Origin: Gnetum montanum
Taxonomy: Eukaryota; Streptophyta; Gnetopsida; Gnetales; Gnetaceae
Assembly (NCBI GenBank): GCA_015680685.1
Contig: MNCI01027017.1
Coordinates: 58,199 to 122,198 of the forward strand
Direction of reading: 5' to 3'
Length of the DNA: 64,000 bases
The notes below the pieces were generated by a model, which did not search any database, was not told the DNA's origin, and worked only from the letters and a program-made list of their open reading frames with translations. Position numbers and translations under genes: made by a program. Of the stretch, positions 45,273 through 56,366 are shown in pieces. The first letter of the stretch is position 1, and every line of letters begins with the position of its first letter.

Positions 45273-46507
45273 ATGGCATCAAAAGGCAAACACACATAGG
45301 AAGGAGGACCATCTGAACCAAGGGAGAAATGGCCAAGAATAGGAAGGGACCAATAATAGGCCTAAGAAGAACCAATTACAACCCATGCCATGAGACCTCT
45401 TAAGGAAGAGGCTAAAATGGAATCTATCCATCATATTCTAGAACCACTAGTAACAACAGAAAATTTCCTCTGAGATGAGACACTAGCTCAGTAAGCAAAC
45501 CTTGAGGTGACCTTGATGGAGGCCTGCCAAAGTTAAATTAGGTTAGGGGAGGTCCAAAAAATAGTTTTCTAGGAGTTAAACTTTGGCTTTTTCTTGGAGC
45601 AAGCACCTAAAGAAGTACAAGATCAACTAAAGACCTTTCCCATATGGCCAATTATCACTTCCAGCGAGGAGTGGTATATGGAATAGACGTTCTTATTTTG
45701 GAACAATAGGTAGGCTAGTTCAACTATCAAAATCAAGGACATTTTAGTGTCCTACTCAGTCCAAGCCATTGTAGAGGCACTTGGGTTGCCTAAAACTGAG
45801 GTGAATCTCACTGAGATTTTGATGTAGGTAGGCCCCAACATCAAAAAGAATGGGTTTAGCAGTCCTATGGTGTTGATCGCAAGGAGTACGGTGTGCTCAC
45901 ACTAGTAAAAAGAATCCACTACAAGATTGCAGCCTTTCACCTAAAACCCATGGCGAGGCTATGCAAGTTTATTTCTTTTTTTGCACATGCATGTGCTACT
46001 CTAAGTGGGAGATTCCCTATCAGTCTTCCATAGTTGATCTATCTGGAGATAGAGAAGTGGTTTAAGGAGAATGAATGTGGAAGGAAGATAGTTCCCTTCC
46101 CATGCCTCATCAAAAAACTATGTCAAAGAGGAGGAATATTCTGCTATACGAATGATGTTATCCGACATGATCCAACCACTGATTGGGTGGAGATGATGAA
46201 GGATAAAATGCTTGTAAAAACCATTCAAGAAGAGGAGCAGTAGCTACCACCTCCACTTGCCATTTAGAAAATTATGTCAGATGTCGCTACAACATCTTAA
46301 CGATTGCACAAGTACCAAGAATGACCTTTGAGTGAGCAAGAGAAATGAGTAAGCACGAGTGGTGGAGACCCATCTATGTACCAACCAATGATGAGTCACC
46401 TAAATGAGGTGGCCCAAATAGTCAACCTAAGGGGATGAGGTGGATCCATTTTCTTTAACCAAAAAACACAATTTTCCAAAAGGTCAAATTCTAGCACCAG
46501 AGAGGTA
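45273..46507 (+). pseudogene. ORFX of E1, C-terminal half deleted
   Basis: ATG at 45273, MASKGKHT. It aligns with N2/N3 through ELNFGFFLEQAPKEVQDQLK, SEEWYM.TFLFWNN, DILVSYSVQAIVEALGLP and IVPFPCLIKKLCQRGGIFCY (open stretch 46034-46243). About 1.2 kb into the gene it runs directly into LTR sequence, so the whole coiled-coil half, the polypurine tract and the start of the 3' LTR are gone. Because it is present in a pol-bearing element, ORFX is ancestral to the family, not specific to the gag-only elements. Confidence 0.7.
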
Positions 46508-47173
46508 ATGGTATCTCTTTCAAAATAGTCAGAAAGTGTATGGATCTTTATTCAAGCATTGATGTACCTAAGCACACTAGTGTTGATGGCAATAAAGATG
46601 AGCCTTTTGACCAAACCTTGTAACACATGCTATAGATTAATGATTTAATTATGAATTTAACATTTTCATTAATTATGCAATCAATTAAGGTAAACTAGAA
46701 TTTAATTGATTAATTAAGTAATTAAGCTAAATATATTAAACACATAAGTACGATCACTTTGAGCATAACATATAACACTTGGTAATCTCAGCAACACTTA
46801 GTGCTTAGTACCCCAATAGTGTTGCATGCATTTAGGATGTATACAAAAAGTGGGACTAGATACTTATGTTAGGATTAGTTAGAGATTAATTAAATACTTA
46901 AATTAAATTAGCTATTAAATTACTGCATTTCTCTATTTTAAAGCACTAGGAACATAAAACATAAAATAATAAAAATCATATGCCTTAATTACACTTAACC
47001 ATACCTTTACACATCACAAGTGTAATTGGGAAGACAACAAATGACTGTTAGGGTAAGTTCATTCCCTATAGGCTAGGATATCAGAAGACATAGAGTCCAG
47101 GGAATTTAACCAAATCGCATGTGAACACTTAGTGATTCATATGGTTGAGTGCATGGGTACTCACCATTCATCA
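46508..47173 (+). mobile_element. 3' LTR of E1, 5' truncated
   Basis: From GTCAGAAAGTGTATGG on, it matches the E1 5' LTR: CACTAGTGTTGATGGCAATAAAG, AAAGCACTAGGAACATAAAACATAAAATAATAAAAATCATATG and the end TCACCATTCATCA. U3 and the TATA box are missing. Confidence 0.85.
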
Positions 47174-47178
47174 GCAAG
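47174..47178 (+). other. Target-site duplication of E1, right copy (GCAAG)
   Basis: Identical to 21192-21196. Confidence 0.85.
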
Positions 47179-47530
47179 TCTTCATGCATTAGTCTTTCTA
47201 GAGTTGCACTTCTATACACTAGTAGTCCCTAGAGACTTGCTCTGAGGTATCATACTCAGGCCTACCATTTCAATGTTAAGTCTCAAGAGTTAGGCCACAC
47301 GCATGGTGGGAATCGATTGATCAAGAGGTAACACAATGCTACCATTCATATCTATCAAGCATAATTGCTCATCTTGGTGGAGGATGAAGGTGAAGTTCAA
47401 ATAATAAGAATCTAGATGGGTATAGACTACTTTCAATTATTGAGGTTTCTCACTAATAATCCTCTACATTATCTCTTGTTGCCTATTGGATTTATCCCCA
47501 TGTAGTGCAGATTCATTCCTGTGAGTAGAA
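47179..47530 (-). pseudogene. E3 gag N-terminus, displaced by E1
   Basis: The minus strand reads LKVVYTHLDSYYLNFTFILH then QDEQL, homologous to KVVYTHPDEYVPKFIYILH in E1 gag. It ends at the E1 target duplication and continues 26 kb away at 21191. Stops are present. Confidence 0.7.
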
Positions 47531-47564
47531 TACATTTCAGTAATCTATCTTAAGTGTGCCTTGA

Positions 47565-47597
47565 GATTATTATTATTATCATCATCATCATCATCAT
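47565..47597. repeat. (ATT/ATC)n microsatellite
   Basis: Trinucleotide run of ATT then ATC inside the E3 leader between PBS and gag. Confidence 0.85.
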
Positions 47598-47682
47598 GAA
47601 TAATCTCTTATAATGTTCTCCTTACAATGATCTTATAAAAGTTCACTAGTTAATAATATTTAACACACTTAGTCAAACTAGG

Positions 47683-47700
47683 TCCCTAGTAATAATGCTA
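47683..47700 (-). other. Primer-binding site of E3, heavily mutated
   Basis: The plus strand TCCCTAGTAATAATGCTA differs from TCCCCGGCAACGGCGCCA only by transitions (C to T and G to A), as expected of methylated-CpG and general deamination in an old element. Confidence 0.7.
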
Positions 47701-47701
47701 A

Positions 47702-47833
47702 AGATGAACAATGGGTATCCCCTACATCCAATCATATAAATCACAATCATTCACTAATGATCCTATTGAATTTCATATAATTAGTTTCCCAAGTGGCCAA
47801 TACTTCTAAATAGTAAATCATGGAGTTGCAAGG
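47702..47833 (-). mobile_element. 5' LTR of E3, fragment interrupted by E2
   Basis: GGGTATCCCCTACATCCAATCATATAAATCAC corresponds to the reverse complement of the usual LTR end. Similarity stops at 47834 where the LTR of E2 begins, so E2 sits inside this LTR. The rest should lie beyond the right edge of the window. Confidence 0.7.
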
Positions 47834-48662
47834 TGATGAGTAGCAAGTATACCCCACACTCAACCATATGAATCACTAGCATTCACTCAATGATTTGATC
47901 AAATTTTGTAGACTTTAGCTTTCTAAGCACACCATTTTCTAGGAGGTGAATCTACCTATTGCAATTGTTATCTTCCTAGTTCCACTTGTGAAGTGCAAGT
48001 GTATAGTTAAGTGGAACTAAGGCATATGATTTTTATCATGTAATCTTTTATGGGTTAATCACCTTAGTGCTAGAAATAAAGTAAATTTAATACATAATTA
48101 ATATAATTAATCTAGTAACTAACTAACACTTAACTAATCCTAACATAGACATCCATTTCCACTTTCGGTACACATCCTGAACATGTTATAGCACCACTAT
48201 GTTACAAAGTGTTAAGTGCTACTAGCTTTACTAAGTGTTAAATGTATGCTCAAAGTGGTCATGCTTATGTTTGCTATTTAACTGAAATTAATATCTTAAT
48301 TAAAATTTGTTAAAGTAAATTAGATGAATATTAAAATTATAAGGAAAGCAGTAAGCTATTCTAAGTGTTACAAGGTTTGATCAGAAAAGCTTATCTTTAT
48401 TACTGTTCACACTAAGGTGCTTAGATACATCAATGTTCGAATAAAGATTCATACACTTCTTTGACTCTTACTATGGGCACTTAGAAAATATTCTAACTTT
48501 TGAAAGTAAAAATTTCAATAGTTTCACTACAACTATGAAAAGATTAGGATGAATCATGCCCCCAAGTGCTATATTTATAAGTTGACATGCATCTCGCAAT
48601 ATCAGATATTTGATAACATAGCATGGGCTATGATATCGGGGCCCAAAAAATATAATTCATCA
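47834..48662 (-). mobile_element. 3' LTR of E2
   Basis: Minus strand TGATGAATTATATTTTTTGGG...TTGCTACTCATCA, 829 bp. GATATC/AATATC motifs at 48595-48640, TATA CTTATAAATATAG near 48570, and TGAACAGTAATAAAGATAAGC near 48395-48415. Confidence 0.88.
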
Positions 48663-48690
48663 TATTCTTACAACTGAATGAAAACTCATC
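48663..48690 (-). other. Polypurine tract of E2, decayed
   Basis: The minus strand GAGTTTTCATTCAGTTGTAAGAATA holds the conserved context, but the G run has become GTAAGA. Confidence 0.65.
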
Positions 48691-48889
48691 CTCAAGTGAA
48701 CAAAAGAAGGAACGAGTTCTTTACAAAATATTTTGAAGGTATGGGATTATTAACTAACTAATTGACACACCAAATGACCTAGACCAAACAAACATACACT
48801 AAGTTCCAAAGTGTATGGATTTACAATCTTTTACAAAATGTGGTATTCATAACAACAAAATTAAACACCCTAGCAAAAATTAACTTCTA

Positions 48890-49072
48890 AACCCCTCTAG
48901 TTGCTTGAACATGAGTGAGAAGATCAAATAGTTGTGAAGAGGTCATGTTGCATGGGCTTCTACTACTTTCTCCTAGGGTTGTTCAGGTTGTTATCCCCTA
49001 TCAACTCTAGGCCACTTATCCCTCGATTGAAACATTCCTACTTCTAGTCCATGCTTTCTTTTTTTGTGTCAT
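48890..49072 (-). pseudogene. ORFX remnant of E2
   Basis: The acceptor GTTGTGATCATAG touches the ATG at 49072, identical in the last nine bases to the E3 acceptor. Lys-rich codons follow with a stop after about 17 codons. Only about 180 bp separate it from sequence near the polypurine tract, so most of the gene is deleted. Confidence 0.5.
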
Positions 49073-50557
49073 CTATGATCACAACAAAATCAAGGATTAG
49101 TGTGTGATGTGTAACTAATAGCTTTTAGGTACCTTGTCTCTTTCAATAATTACACTTGGGTCAGTTGTGATCATGGTAGACTAATTATTTTAATATAATA
49201 AAGTCACCAAAGTTTGTTGGAATGGTGATTTTAAAGTTAATTCATTAGTTAAACCTTTGTGGGAGTTAGAAAATGTTTTAAAATTTTTTTTTATCAAAAA
49301 TCAAACTTAAGGTTTGTGGCCTCCACTATGTAAACCTCACCTCTAGTAACATTAAGACTAAAAAATGAGGTAAACTAAACAAGTGGTTTGAAAGTTATGG
49401 GCTCTCAAAGGTTCTAGCTTTGAAAATTTCAACATTAAGGAAAAAAACAAAGAGTTTTAACACAACTTGAAGTTCTTGGAGAGCCACAAAAGCCATGAGC
49501 ATGATGAAGTGCTTGAAGAGGATTAGCTCATTCACAAAAGAAGGAGTGTTTCGATGGAGAACATCATGAAGAAGTGCATAATTGGATGTCACTGATGAGG
49601 CACACAAAGGATTTGATTATGAAAATGCCTAAGGATAAAGAGCTTAAGTAGCCCAACCAAGCAATATGCAATTAGGTCCTCCCAATAGAAAGCTCATGCC
49701 CTTAATGTCCTTGCATTCCTTCAAACCAAGGAGTCCATGGACCCCATGTTTGATTAATGATTATGTAAAGTTAAGGACTAAATCCATAAGAACCTACCTA
49801 GGAATTTTGAAACATAAAACTAAGACATCAAACAAAACTATGAAAAATGAGCAGTGAGGTGAATTATGGAAAGTAGTAGTGGATGAAAGAGAAGGTGGAA
49901 TGAATTCCCAAATCATGGTCACATGAAGTTCCTTGAGGATATCATGGTTAATATGACTTGATAAAGTCCATCCTTAGTCCAAGTCAAACCCAACCACTTT
50001 TAGTGACTTTGCATTAATATTCTAAGATATATCCACCCCCTCAAGACACAAGAATGTTCTCATAGATCAATCACCATTCCTAAAAGAAAAGCAGGAAGTG
50101 AGAAATGATCTTAGTTAGAGGGGACCTTTAGGAATGGATAACATGTCTTTCTAGTCCCACAACTAGTGCTTGTAGCCCATTATTGAGTTTAAGGGATGTG
50201 CTTTGAATTTCCATCTTTTTTTTATGTTTTATATTTTTATAATTTTTGGATGGGAACGACACCATGCAAAGACTTTAACTTTCTATTATTCTTCAATAAT
50301 AGAACTATGAGAAATCCATAAAAACACTTATGCACTTAAGAGGGTAGGCAAGTACAAAGAGCATTAAATCCCCTTGAAGTCACATCCTTACCAATCCATT
50401 TCATCTTTTCCTAGTTTGGAAACTACCAAGATCACAAGTTTGTTGAATGTTTCATTAAAGAAGGGACCTCATATTTCCAAAACAAGGAACACCATAGAGT
50501 TTGTGGATGGGTGGATGATGTGAACTTACTGCATGTTTCATGAAAAATAAACCATGT
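49073..50557 (-). mobile_element. E2 3' non-coding region, left of N2
   Basis: A donor-like CTAGAG/GTGAGG near 49350 matches the E3 donor. Landmarks CTAGTGCTTGTAGCCCATTATTG (50163) and CATGCAAAGACTT (50262) correspond to 14660-14750 in E3. The internal promoter block was not found. The region ends TTTTTCATGAAAC... at the N2 target site. Confidence 0.65.
50553..50557 (+). other. Target-site duplication of N2, left copy (CATGT)
   Basis: An exact partner lies at 59714-59718. E1 has the unoccupied site AAGACATGGTTTC at 43552. Confidence 0.92.
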
Positions 50558-51420
50558 TGATGAGAAGAGAGGTACCCCTACGCTCAATCATACAAATTCA
50601 AGCATGTATGCACGATCTAATCAAAGTCTGTACATGGACTAGTTGTGGCACCTAGATAGTTATACGTTGATCATAGTTCATTGTTTTCCTACTAGACTAG
50701 TATTTACTTTGTCACGTATGGTTTATTCTAGAGTGAGGTGCATCATGTGGTTTCTAATACTCTGCTACTCCTAGAGACAATGGGAAATAACTTAATTAAA
50801 CTAATAAGCAATATGAAGTAAAATCTAAGCTAGCCTAAGTGCGATGAGCATCCATCCTTAATCATCCATACACATCTTGGACCTCATGTACTACCCCTAG
50901 GATTACCAAGCGCACATTACTTGAGCACTATTAGATATGCTACTGGGTTACCAAGTAGTTATACTTAAATGTTCATGATTAAGACATACTCATTCCACAT
51001 TTAACAATAGAAATAGTAAATGATAATAAAAGAAATATTAACTAAGAAAAAATAAATGATAATCAATAATTAAACAATTAAAAACTAAGTGAATGTTGCA
51101 ATGATGGAGTAATCTCAATCTTTATTACTGGTTGTGTGTGTGTCCAAGTATGTCACACTCGAACAAAGGTTCCATACAATTACAAACATCACACTGCAAG
51201 CATACACTGTGGAAAGAACTGAAAACCAACTAAAAACTAACAAAAAGACTCTACCCTAAGATTTACCAACTAACTACCCTTCCTATGCGCCTGAATGCTA
51301 TATATATGGGCCTACATAGGAATCACGATATCGCATATTCGATATCATTATCCAAGCTGTGATATCGTGTACTTGATATTGAGGATCTGATATTGGGGCC
51401 TGGAAAACCATGATTCATCA
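50558..51420 (-). mobile_element. 3' LTR of N2
   Basis: Minus strand TGATGAATCATGG...GTACCTCTCTTCTCATCA, 863 bp. GATATC-type motifs at 51320-51400, TATA (TATATATAG) near 51300, and the ACTTGGACACACACACA...AATAAAGATTGAGATTAC block at 51110-51150. Confidence 0.92.
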
Positions 51421-51450
51421 TATCCACATGGCTGAATAACAACTCATCCT
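51421..51450 (-). other. Polypurine tract of N2, decayed
   Basis: The minus strand GAGTTGTTATTCAGCCATGTGGATA is in the conserved position; the G run is interrupted. Confidence 0.65.
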
Positions 51451-51609
51451 TGAGTCAAACAATCAAAATGAGAATGAGTTCATTTGATTACACAGTGGAT
51501 AGGTATGATATTATTGACTAACTATGAATTACTCCATGCCACAGTGTGGAATTAAAAAAAACAAAATTTAGATACAAACACAAAGTACAAAAGATAAAAT
51601 TGCTGGAAC

Positions 51610-54402
51610 TCATGTGGTTCCTTGTAGTGGTGGCCCCTCCATGGGCCTCTTCCCCTTATCTTATGCTTTAGGCTTTGGAAATGGATGTCTCTAAAGGAGT
51701 GCTTGAAGTTTTTTCTCTTTGATTTGAGGATCATGTGTCATCCATGCTGATGTTCCAATATTCGATGGAGTTGGCACCTTCCATGGGCATGGCAATTGCA
51801 GAAACATCTACTTGGCTTTAACATACCAAGCCAAAAACAACTATCATTCCTCCTCATAGGCTCTATCTTTGTCTCTACATTCTTGGTAATTTGTGAGCCA
51901 TCGAGCCAAATCTATTGTGACATATTTTTACCCTTGGTAGCTTCTCTTAACCACCTTTAATTCAAAATTTACTACCTCTAATTTCTACAGTGTCTTCTTG
52001 TGTTTAGCAAATTTCGCTTCATATTTAGCATAGATGGCTACTACCTACTTCTCCAATTCTATCCTCGGGCATCCTGCTGTCAACATGGGTAAGTTGGCAT
52101 CCCATAGGTTTTCCAACTCCATGTACTCAGTGAGATCCTGTATCTGTAGGTCCCAGCTCTTTAGTTCTACTTGTTGGACGAAGGCATAAGTATTCAATAT
52201 GGCTTGCCAATCAGCATTCTGAGCACTGAGAGTGTTGATATGGGCTTTGGCCATATAGATTTCTTTCTCAATAATCTACTTGTACATCCCCACCTAATCT
52301 CTAAAATGCTCCTTCAACTTTTCATGTTGCTTAGTCTCATTCTGCCACGCACTTATTTCAATAGCTATCTTCTAACAGATGGCATGTACCTCCTCCATTG
52401 AGAGGGTTCTATTTTCTCTGGTTAAGAAATTCATGTTTTGGTTTATCCTTATTAATTATTCTTGCATTTGCTAAAAATTTTCCTTGAGAATATTTTTCTA
52501 TTATGGTCAACCAGAGAATTTCAGCGATAAGGTGTTTATTTTCTTCTTATAAGACCTTGAGTGCTTTAACATGCGCATACATTTGAGCTTGTGCCTTTGA
52601 AGCATCTTAATCAGCCTTCTCTTTTTCCCTTGCCATCCTTTTATTCTGTTCTAATAATTTATTTAGCTACTCTGTCTGAAATAACTCTAGCTACTCTATT
52701 GGGATGAATTGGGATGAATCCCACTATGCAGCTTGCAAGGTGACGAACTTCTCTTGCAATCTTTTCAACTCATCCTCTGCATGTTTAGCCCTAGCTTCTT
52801 CCATGACCAGCTTTTCTTTTGTAGAGATGAGGTCTAACTATGTTGTTATGACATCTTGGGAGATATCAAACTAGGATGTTATCACTTGTCTTGTTTGCAG
52901 CAACTAATCCAAAACATCCTCATGATCTGCAAGAGTCATTAAGGGATCAGCCAAGGTTTGAGCATCATGTGCTCTTGTAAAATCTACTGGTGGCACAACA
53001 GGGATATTAAATAATTCTTTGATGTGGTCTATAACCACTTTTTCTATTTCTGCTACATCTTGGTATTACATAACCACTACTGTGGTGCCTTCACCAATTT
53101 TTAATTGCACTTGAAAAGATGTAGTATTTCCAGAAATATGTTGTGACCAGTGTGATTCCCCTCCTCCTATTTGAATAGAAACCTTGTTCCATGCACAATT
53201 AATTAAGACTATGGGCTATACAACATCATCAATGATTTTGAAGAGATTTGCCTCGTCACAACTTCCCTAACTAACCGATTCAGTGATGGCCCAGAGATGG
53301 CTCATCGATGGTTGATAGTCCTATAGTGGTAGTGGTGGTTAGTATTGCTAGCTTGTGGGTTGTGTGCTGAGCCCTGCTTCCTATTGCTGACTAGGCCTTA
53401 TGTCCAAAAGTTGGCTGGGCCTAGTTGTTTGAGGTGCAGTGGGCCCAATCATCTGCTCTTGCTCAGGTTCCAATGTCTAACCAACATCTTTCCTTGGTGC
53501 TAATGGCTTTAGTAATTTGTAAAATGAGGCATTTTGAGCCTTTCTGGGGATGTCATTAGTGTACCCCAAAATTCTAGCATGTTAGCACAGCTTCATGATT
53601 AGGTAGGGAAAAGGCAATGCAAACTTCCCTGTTTTACGTTCTTGAAACCAGCTTAAAATTTTCATGAGATATAGATGGGGTAGGTTGCCATCAACCTTGC
53701 CCATCAAGATGGCACTTCCTTTAGCCACAAAGGTAGAAATCCTATTTAGTCCTTTTGTTGGGAAAATGTGATAGGTGCCAATTTTAAAATAGCTCCTCTC
53801 TTGAAGTGTGAACTCTCCATATGTTTTATCCTCCTTGTTGTATGCCCTTTTTAACCATATTTTTCATGCATCAACATCAAAGTGAGTGGATAGGTGAGCA
53901 ACCTTGGGCCCTATATTCAAAAGGTTTAGAACTTCTAAAATGGCCTTGGCAGAGAAGTCAATTGAAATCCCACCAATATTAGTCGTGGTGCCTTCTTCCT
54001 TGTTATGCCAAAATTGGTATGTCACCCCCAAGTACCAATCATCACTCTCTGAGGGAACAAGCCACAGTGGAGATCCTTTAAGTTGATCTCTAGCTAACTT
54101 AGGGGAAAATTCGATAAAAGGTCCAAAATTGAGTTCCACGATCACTACTGCTAACATGGACCTTTTCCGAATTTCTTGAACACATTCCAAAGACAACGTG
54201 AGATGTTGTCCTTGTTAGGTGCCCTGCCTTCTCCACCTTTAGCATGCCTAGATTTTGTATTAATAGGAGGTTCTTGATGAATGTTGAATGATTGTGCCTC
54301 CTACTTTGCATGTTCTTTAGGAGGTGCTTGGCCTCTACCTCTCCTTGGCCATTTGGATGCATCCTGAGAGGGTCCTCCTTGTTGTGCTTTTTTAGGGGCC
54401 AT
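51610..54402 (-). pseudogene. ORFX of N2
   Basis: ATG at 54402 after GTGTCATTGTAG. The N-terminus is basic and Gly/Arg/Gln-rich (QQGGPSQDASKWPRRGRGQ). The globular part (53864-54196 open) has VVIVELNFGPFIEFSPK, WYLGVTYQFWHNKEE and ISIDFSAKAILEVLNLLNIG. The coiled-coil part includes 52045-52254 (AHINTLSAQNADWQAILNTY, matching N3 QINTISAQHTNWRVILDTY). It ends DKGKRPMEGPPLQGTT plus stop at 51610. About 931 codons. The shared domain blocks and equal length with N3 suggest past selection, but stops make it inactive now. Function unknown. Confidence 0.7.
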
Positions 54403-54735
54403 CTACAATGACACAAGACCAACTATTAGTAAGGCCATTTAACAAAATTTGATTTATACCTTACTCATTGCCTTTAATAAATTCATTTCTTGCCTAGTGT
54501 GATTTCAAAGTTAGAAATTTTCACGAAAATTCCCCTAAAATTTTTGATATTAGGCCCAATTTGATTAGGTGACTCCAAAAAATAATTTTCATGATTTGGG
54601 TGAAGAAATAAAATTAATTTGGCATACATTTTTAGCATTTCTTAAGGTCACTTACCCCTTATGATATCCCTCGAACAATAGAAAATTTCGAAAAAACCAT
54701 GTGTAACTTGGAGCATACCCTTCCCCCATGACTGA
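54403..54735 (-). other. ORFX leader of N2: central-PPT-like tract, branch point, acceptor
   Basis: The minus strand shows CTCAGTCATGGGGGAAGG (about 54719-54735), two donor-like sites (AAG/GTATGC directly after it and AAGGG/GTAAGTGAC near 54653), CTTACTAAT about 30 nt before the end, and the acceptor GTCATTGTAG at the ATG. This copy also preserves the empty N3 site (TTTCTAACTTTGAAATCAC). Confidence 0.5.
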
Positions 54736-54904
54736 GTTAAACACTCCAGGTTTAAGTAGGTTTGATCAAAATTAGAATCAAAGCATTAATGAGCAAGATA
54801 TTGAGGTTTAATGATAGGTGGACAAGCTTGAAAATTCATGGAAGAAAATTACAACTACCCTTGCATGAATAGTGGAAAATGACATTGACATGTGTGTAGG
54901 GGGG

Positions 54905-54985
54905 AGGGGGGTCCATATATATAGATTTTACAGACATGATATCATGTACATGCTAGCATGGACCCGATATCATGTCCCTTCCAAA
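54905..54985 (-). promoter_or_regulatory. Internal U3-like promoter block upstream of ORFX (N2)
   Basis: On the minus strand: GGACATGATATCGGGTCC and GTACATGATATCATGTC, then a TATATATGG TATA box near 54914-54924. GATATC-centred motifs are those of the N2 LTR U3. Distances to the G-rich tract (about 185 nt) and ATG (about 515 nt) are close to N3. Confidence 0.5.
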
Positions 54986-54989
54986 ATAG

Positions 54990-56366
54990 GGTACTTGAAA
55001 AAATTGATAAATTTTTTAATTTCCAAGGCCAAAAATGAAGGATTTACGGTTAATTCAAAACATCTAGGATAACGTTGAGGAGACCTAAGGCACCAAAAGT
55101 GTAATGAATGGAAATTTTACAATGAAGTTCATGAATAGGGTGAGGAAAAAGAACATGTAGTGGTGTACAGGAACATTTGAACTAAGATGATGATAAAGGA
55201 AAGGATAACTTTAGCAATGTAGTACTCAGAGGGTATAAGATGATGTGGTGATGTGAAATGAGTGCAAATTACAAAGTTACACAAGTGGATCCTCCCCAAA
55301 CTAGGTTCCTACCTATCATGCCCTTACGTAACCACACCTTAAAATTTTTGTAGGCACTAAAAGGGTCAATCCGTACTAGTGCAAAAAAACACACACATAT
55401 TCAATACCACCACGATGAGGTACAAGTTCTATGCCACACAAGGTAAAAGTCAAAAATACTTGGACAGTGGGTGAAATGAATCATAGAAGGGACTACCAAA
55501 ATTGGGACATGAGGTAACATACCCTAGGCATAATGAATCCTAATTGTGGGGTGTGATTAATGTATCATTAGCCCTTCACTTCAAAATCAAGACTAAGTCC
55601 ATGCCTCTGATTAGTGATGTTGCATTGTTTCATCCAATGATGGACAACCATAAGAGCATCATGATAGCAAAGCATACAATCACTTGGCATTTTGTCCAAG
55701 GGAGGAGTCATTTAAAATTTTTTTGCAGCACATTCTTTTTTATCCTTTCTTTTCTTTATTTCCCTTCTTTTTTGTCTAGCCGCTTTGGCACTTTGTCTTT
55801 TCCAAAAGTGTTCTGGAGAAACCACAAACCTTCAAGCATGGGTGCATGTCTTTCTAGTGGGACCCTCCAAAACAACATTGAGTTTCTTTATTGAGTGCCT
55901 TTATTACTCTTACTCTCATTTTTCATTAGATCTACAAGGATTTTAGTATAACCAAGCTACATGATAGCACACATAGATGTCACCAAAGAGAATCCACAAG
56001 TCCCCTTGATATCACATCCTAGTCATTCCCTCTTAGTCCATCATTCTTTGCTCTAGGCATAATGAATACAAAGTTACTTTTAAGTTTTAATGATGACAAG
56101 AATATCATCATACCCAGAGTAAAACCTCTCATTAATAAAATGGATGGGTGGATGTTGTTGACTCACTATCCAAATAATTAGTCTCTTGAGACTTGATAGC
56201 ATAGAACAACACCTTAACTGACAAGTCACATGAGTATTTTATTCACTGATGATATTACTCTCAAAAAGGTGAAAACAACAATTTGAAAAATAAAAAACTA
56301 GAAAACAAAAAACAAAAAAAAATTGTAAAATCAAAGAAAACGAAACACATTTACTAATTCTACTTA
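54990..56366 (-). mobile_element. N2 region between gag and the internal promoter
   Basis: The same landmarks as N3 and N1: TTACACAAGTGGATCCTCC (55275-55293, plus-strand reading), CATGGGTGCATGTC near 55838, CAAGTCCCCTTGATATCACA near 55998, and a T-rich start after the gag stop. No pol. Confidence 0.7.

Larger units (their letters stand above)
21197..47173 (+). mobile_element. Element E1, with nested N1 and N3
   Basis: Plus-strand autonomous-type element: 5' LTR, PBS, gag, protease, reverse transcriptase, RNase H, integrase, 3' region (to 28585), then N1 inserted (28586-43453). It continues at 43459 with the rest of the 3' region, internal promoter, ORFX and a truncated 3' LTR. Removing N1 joins two halves that read through like the intact site in E2. 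The E1 sequence itself is about 11 kb. It sits in gag of E3. Confidence 0.9.
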
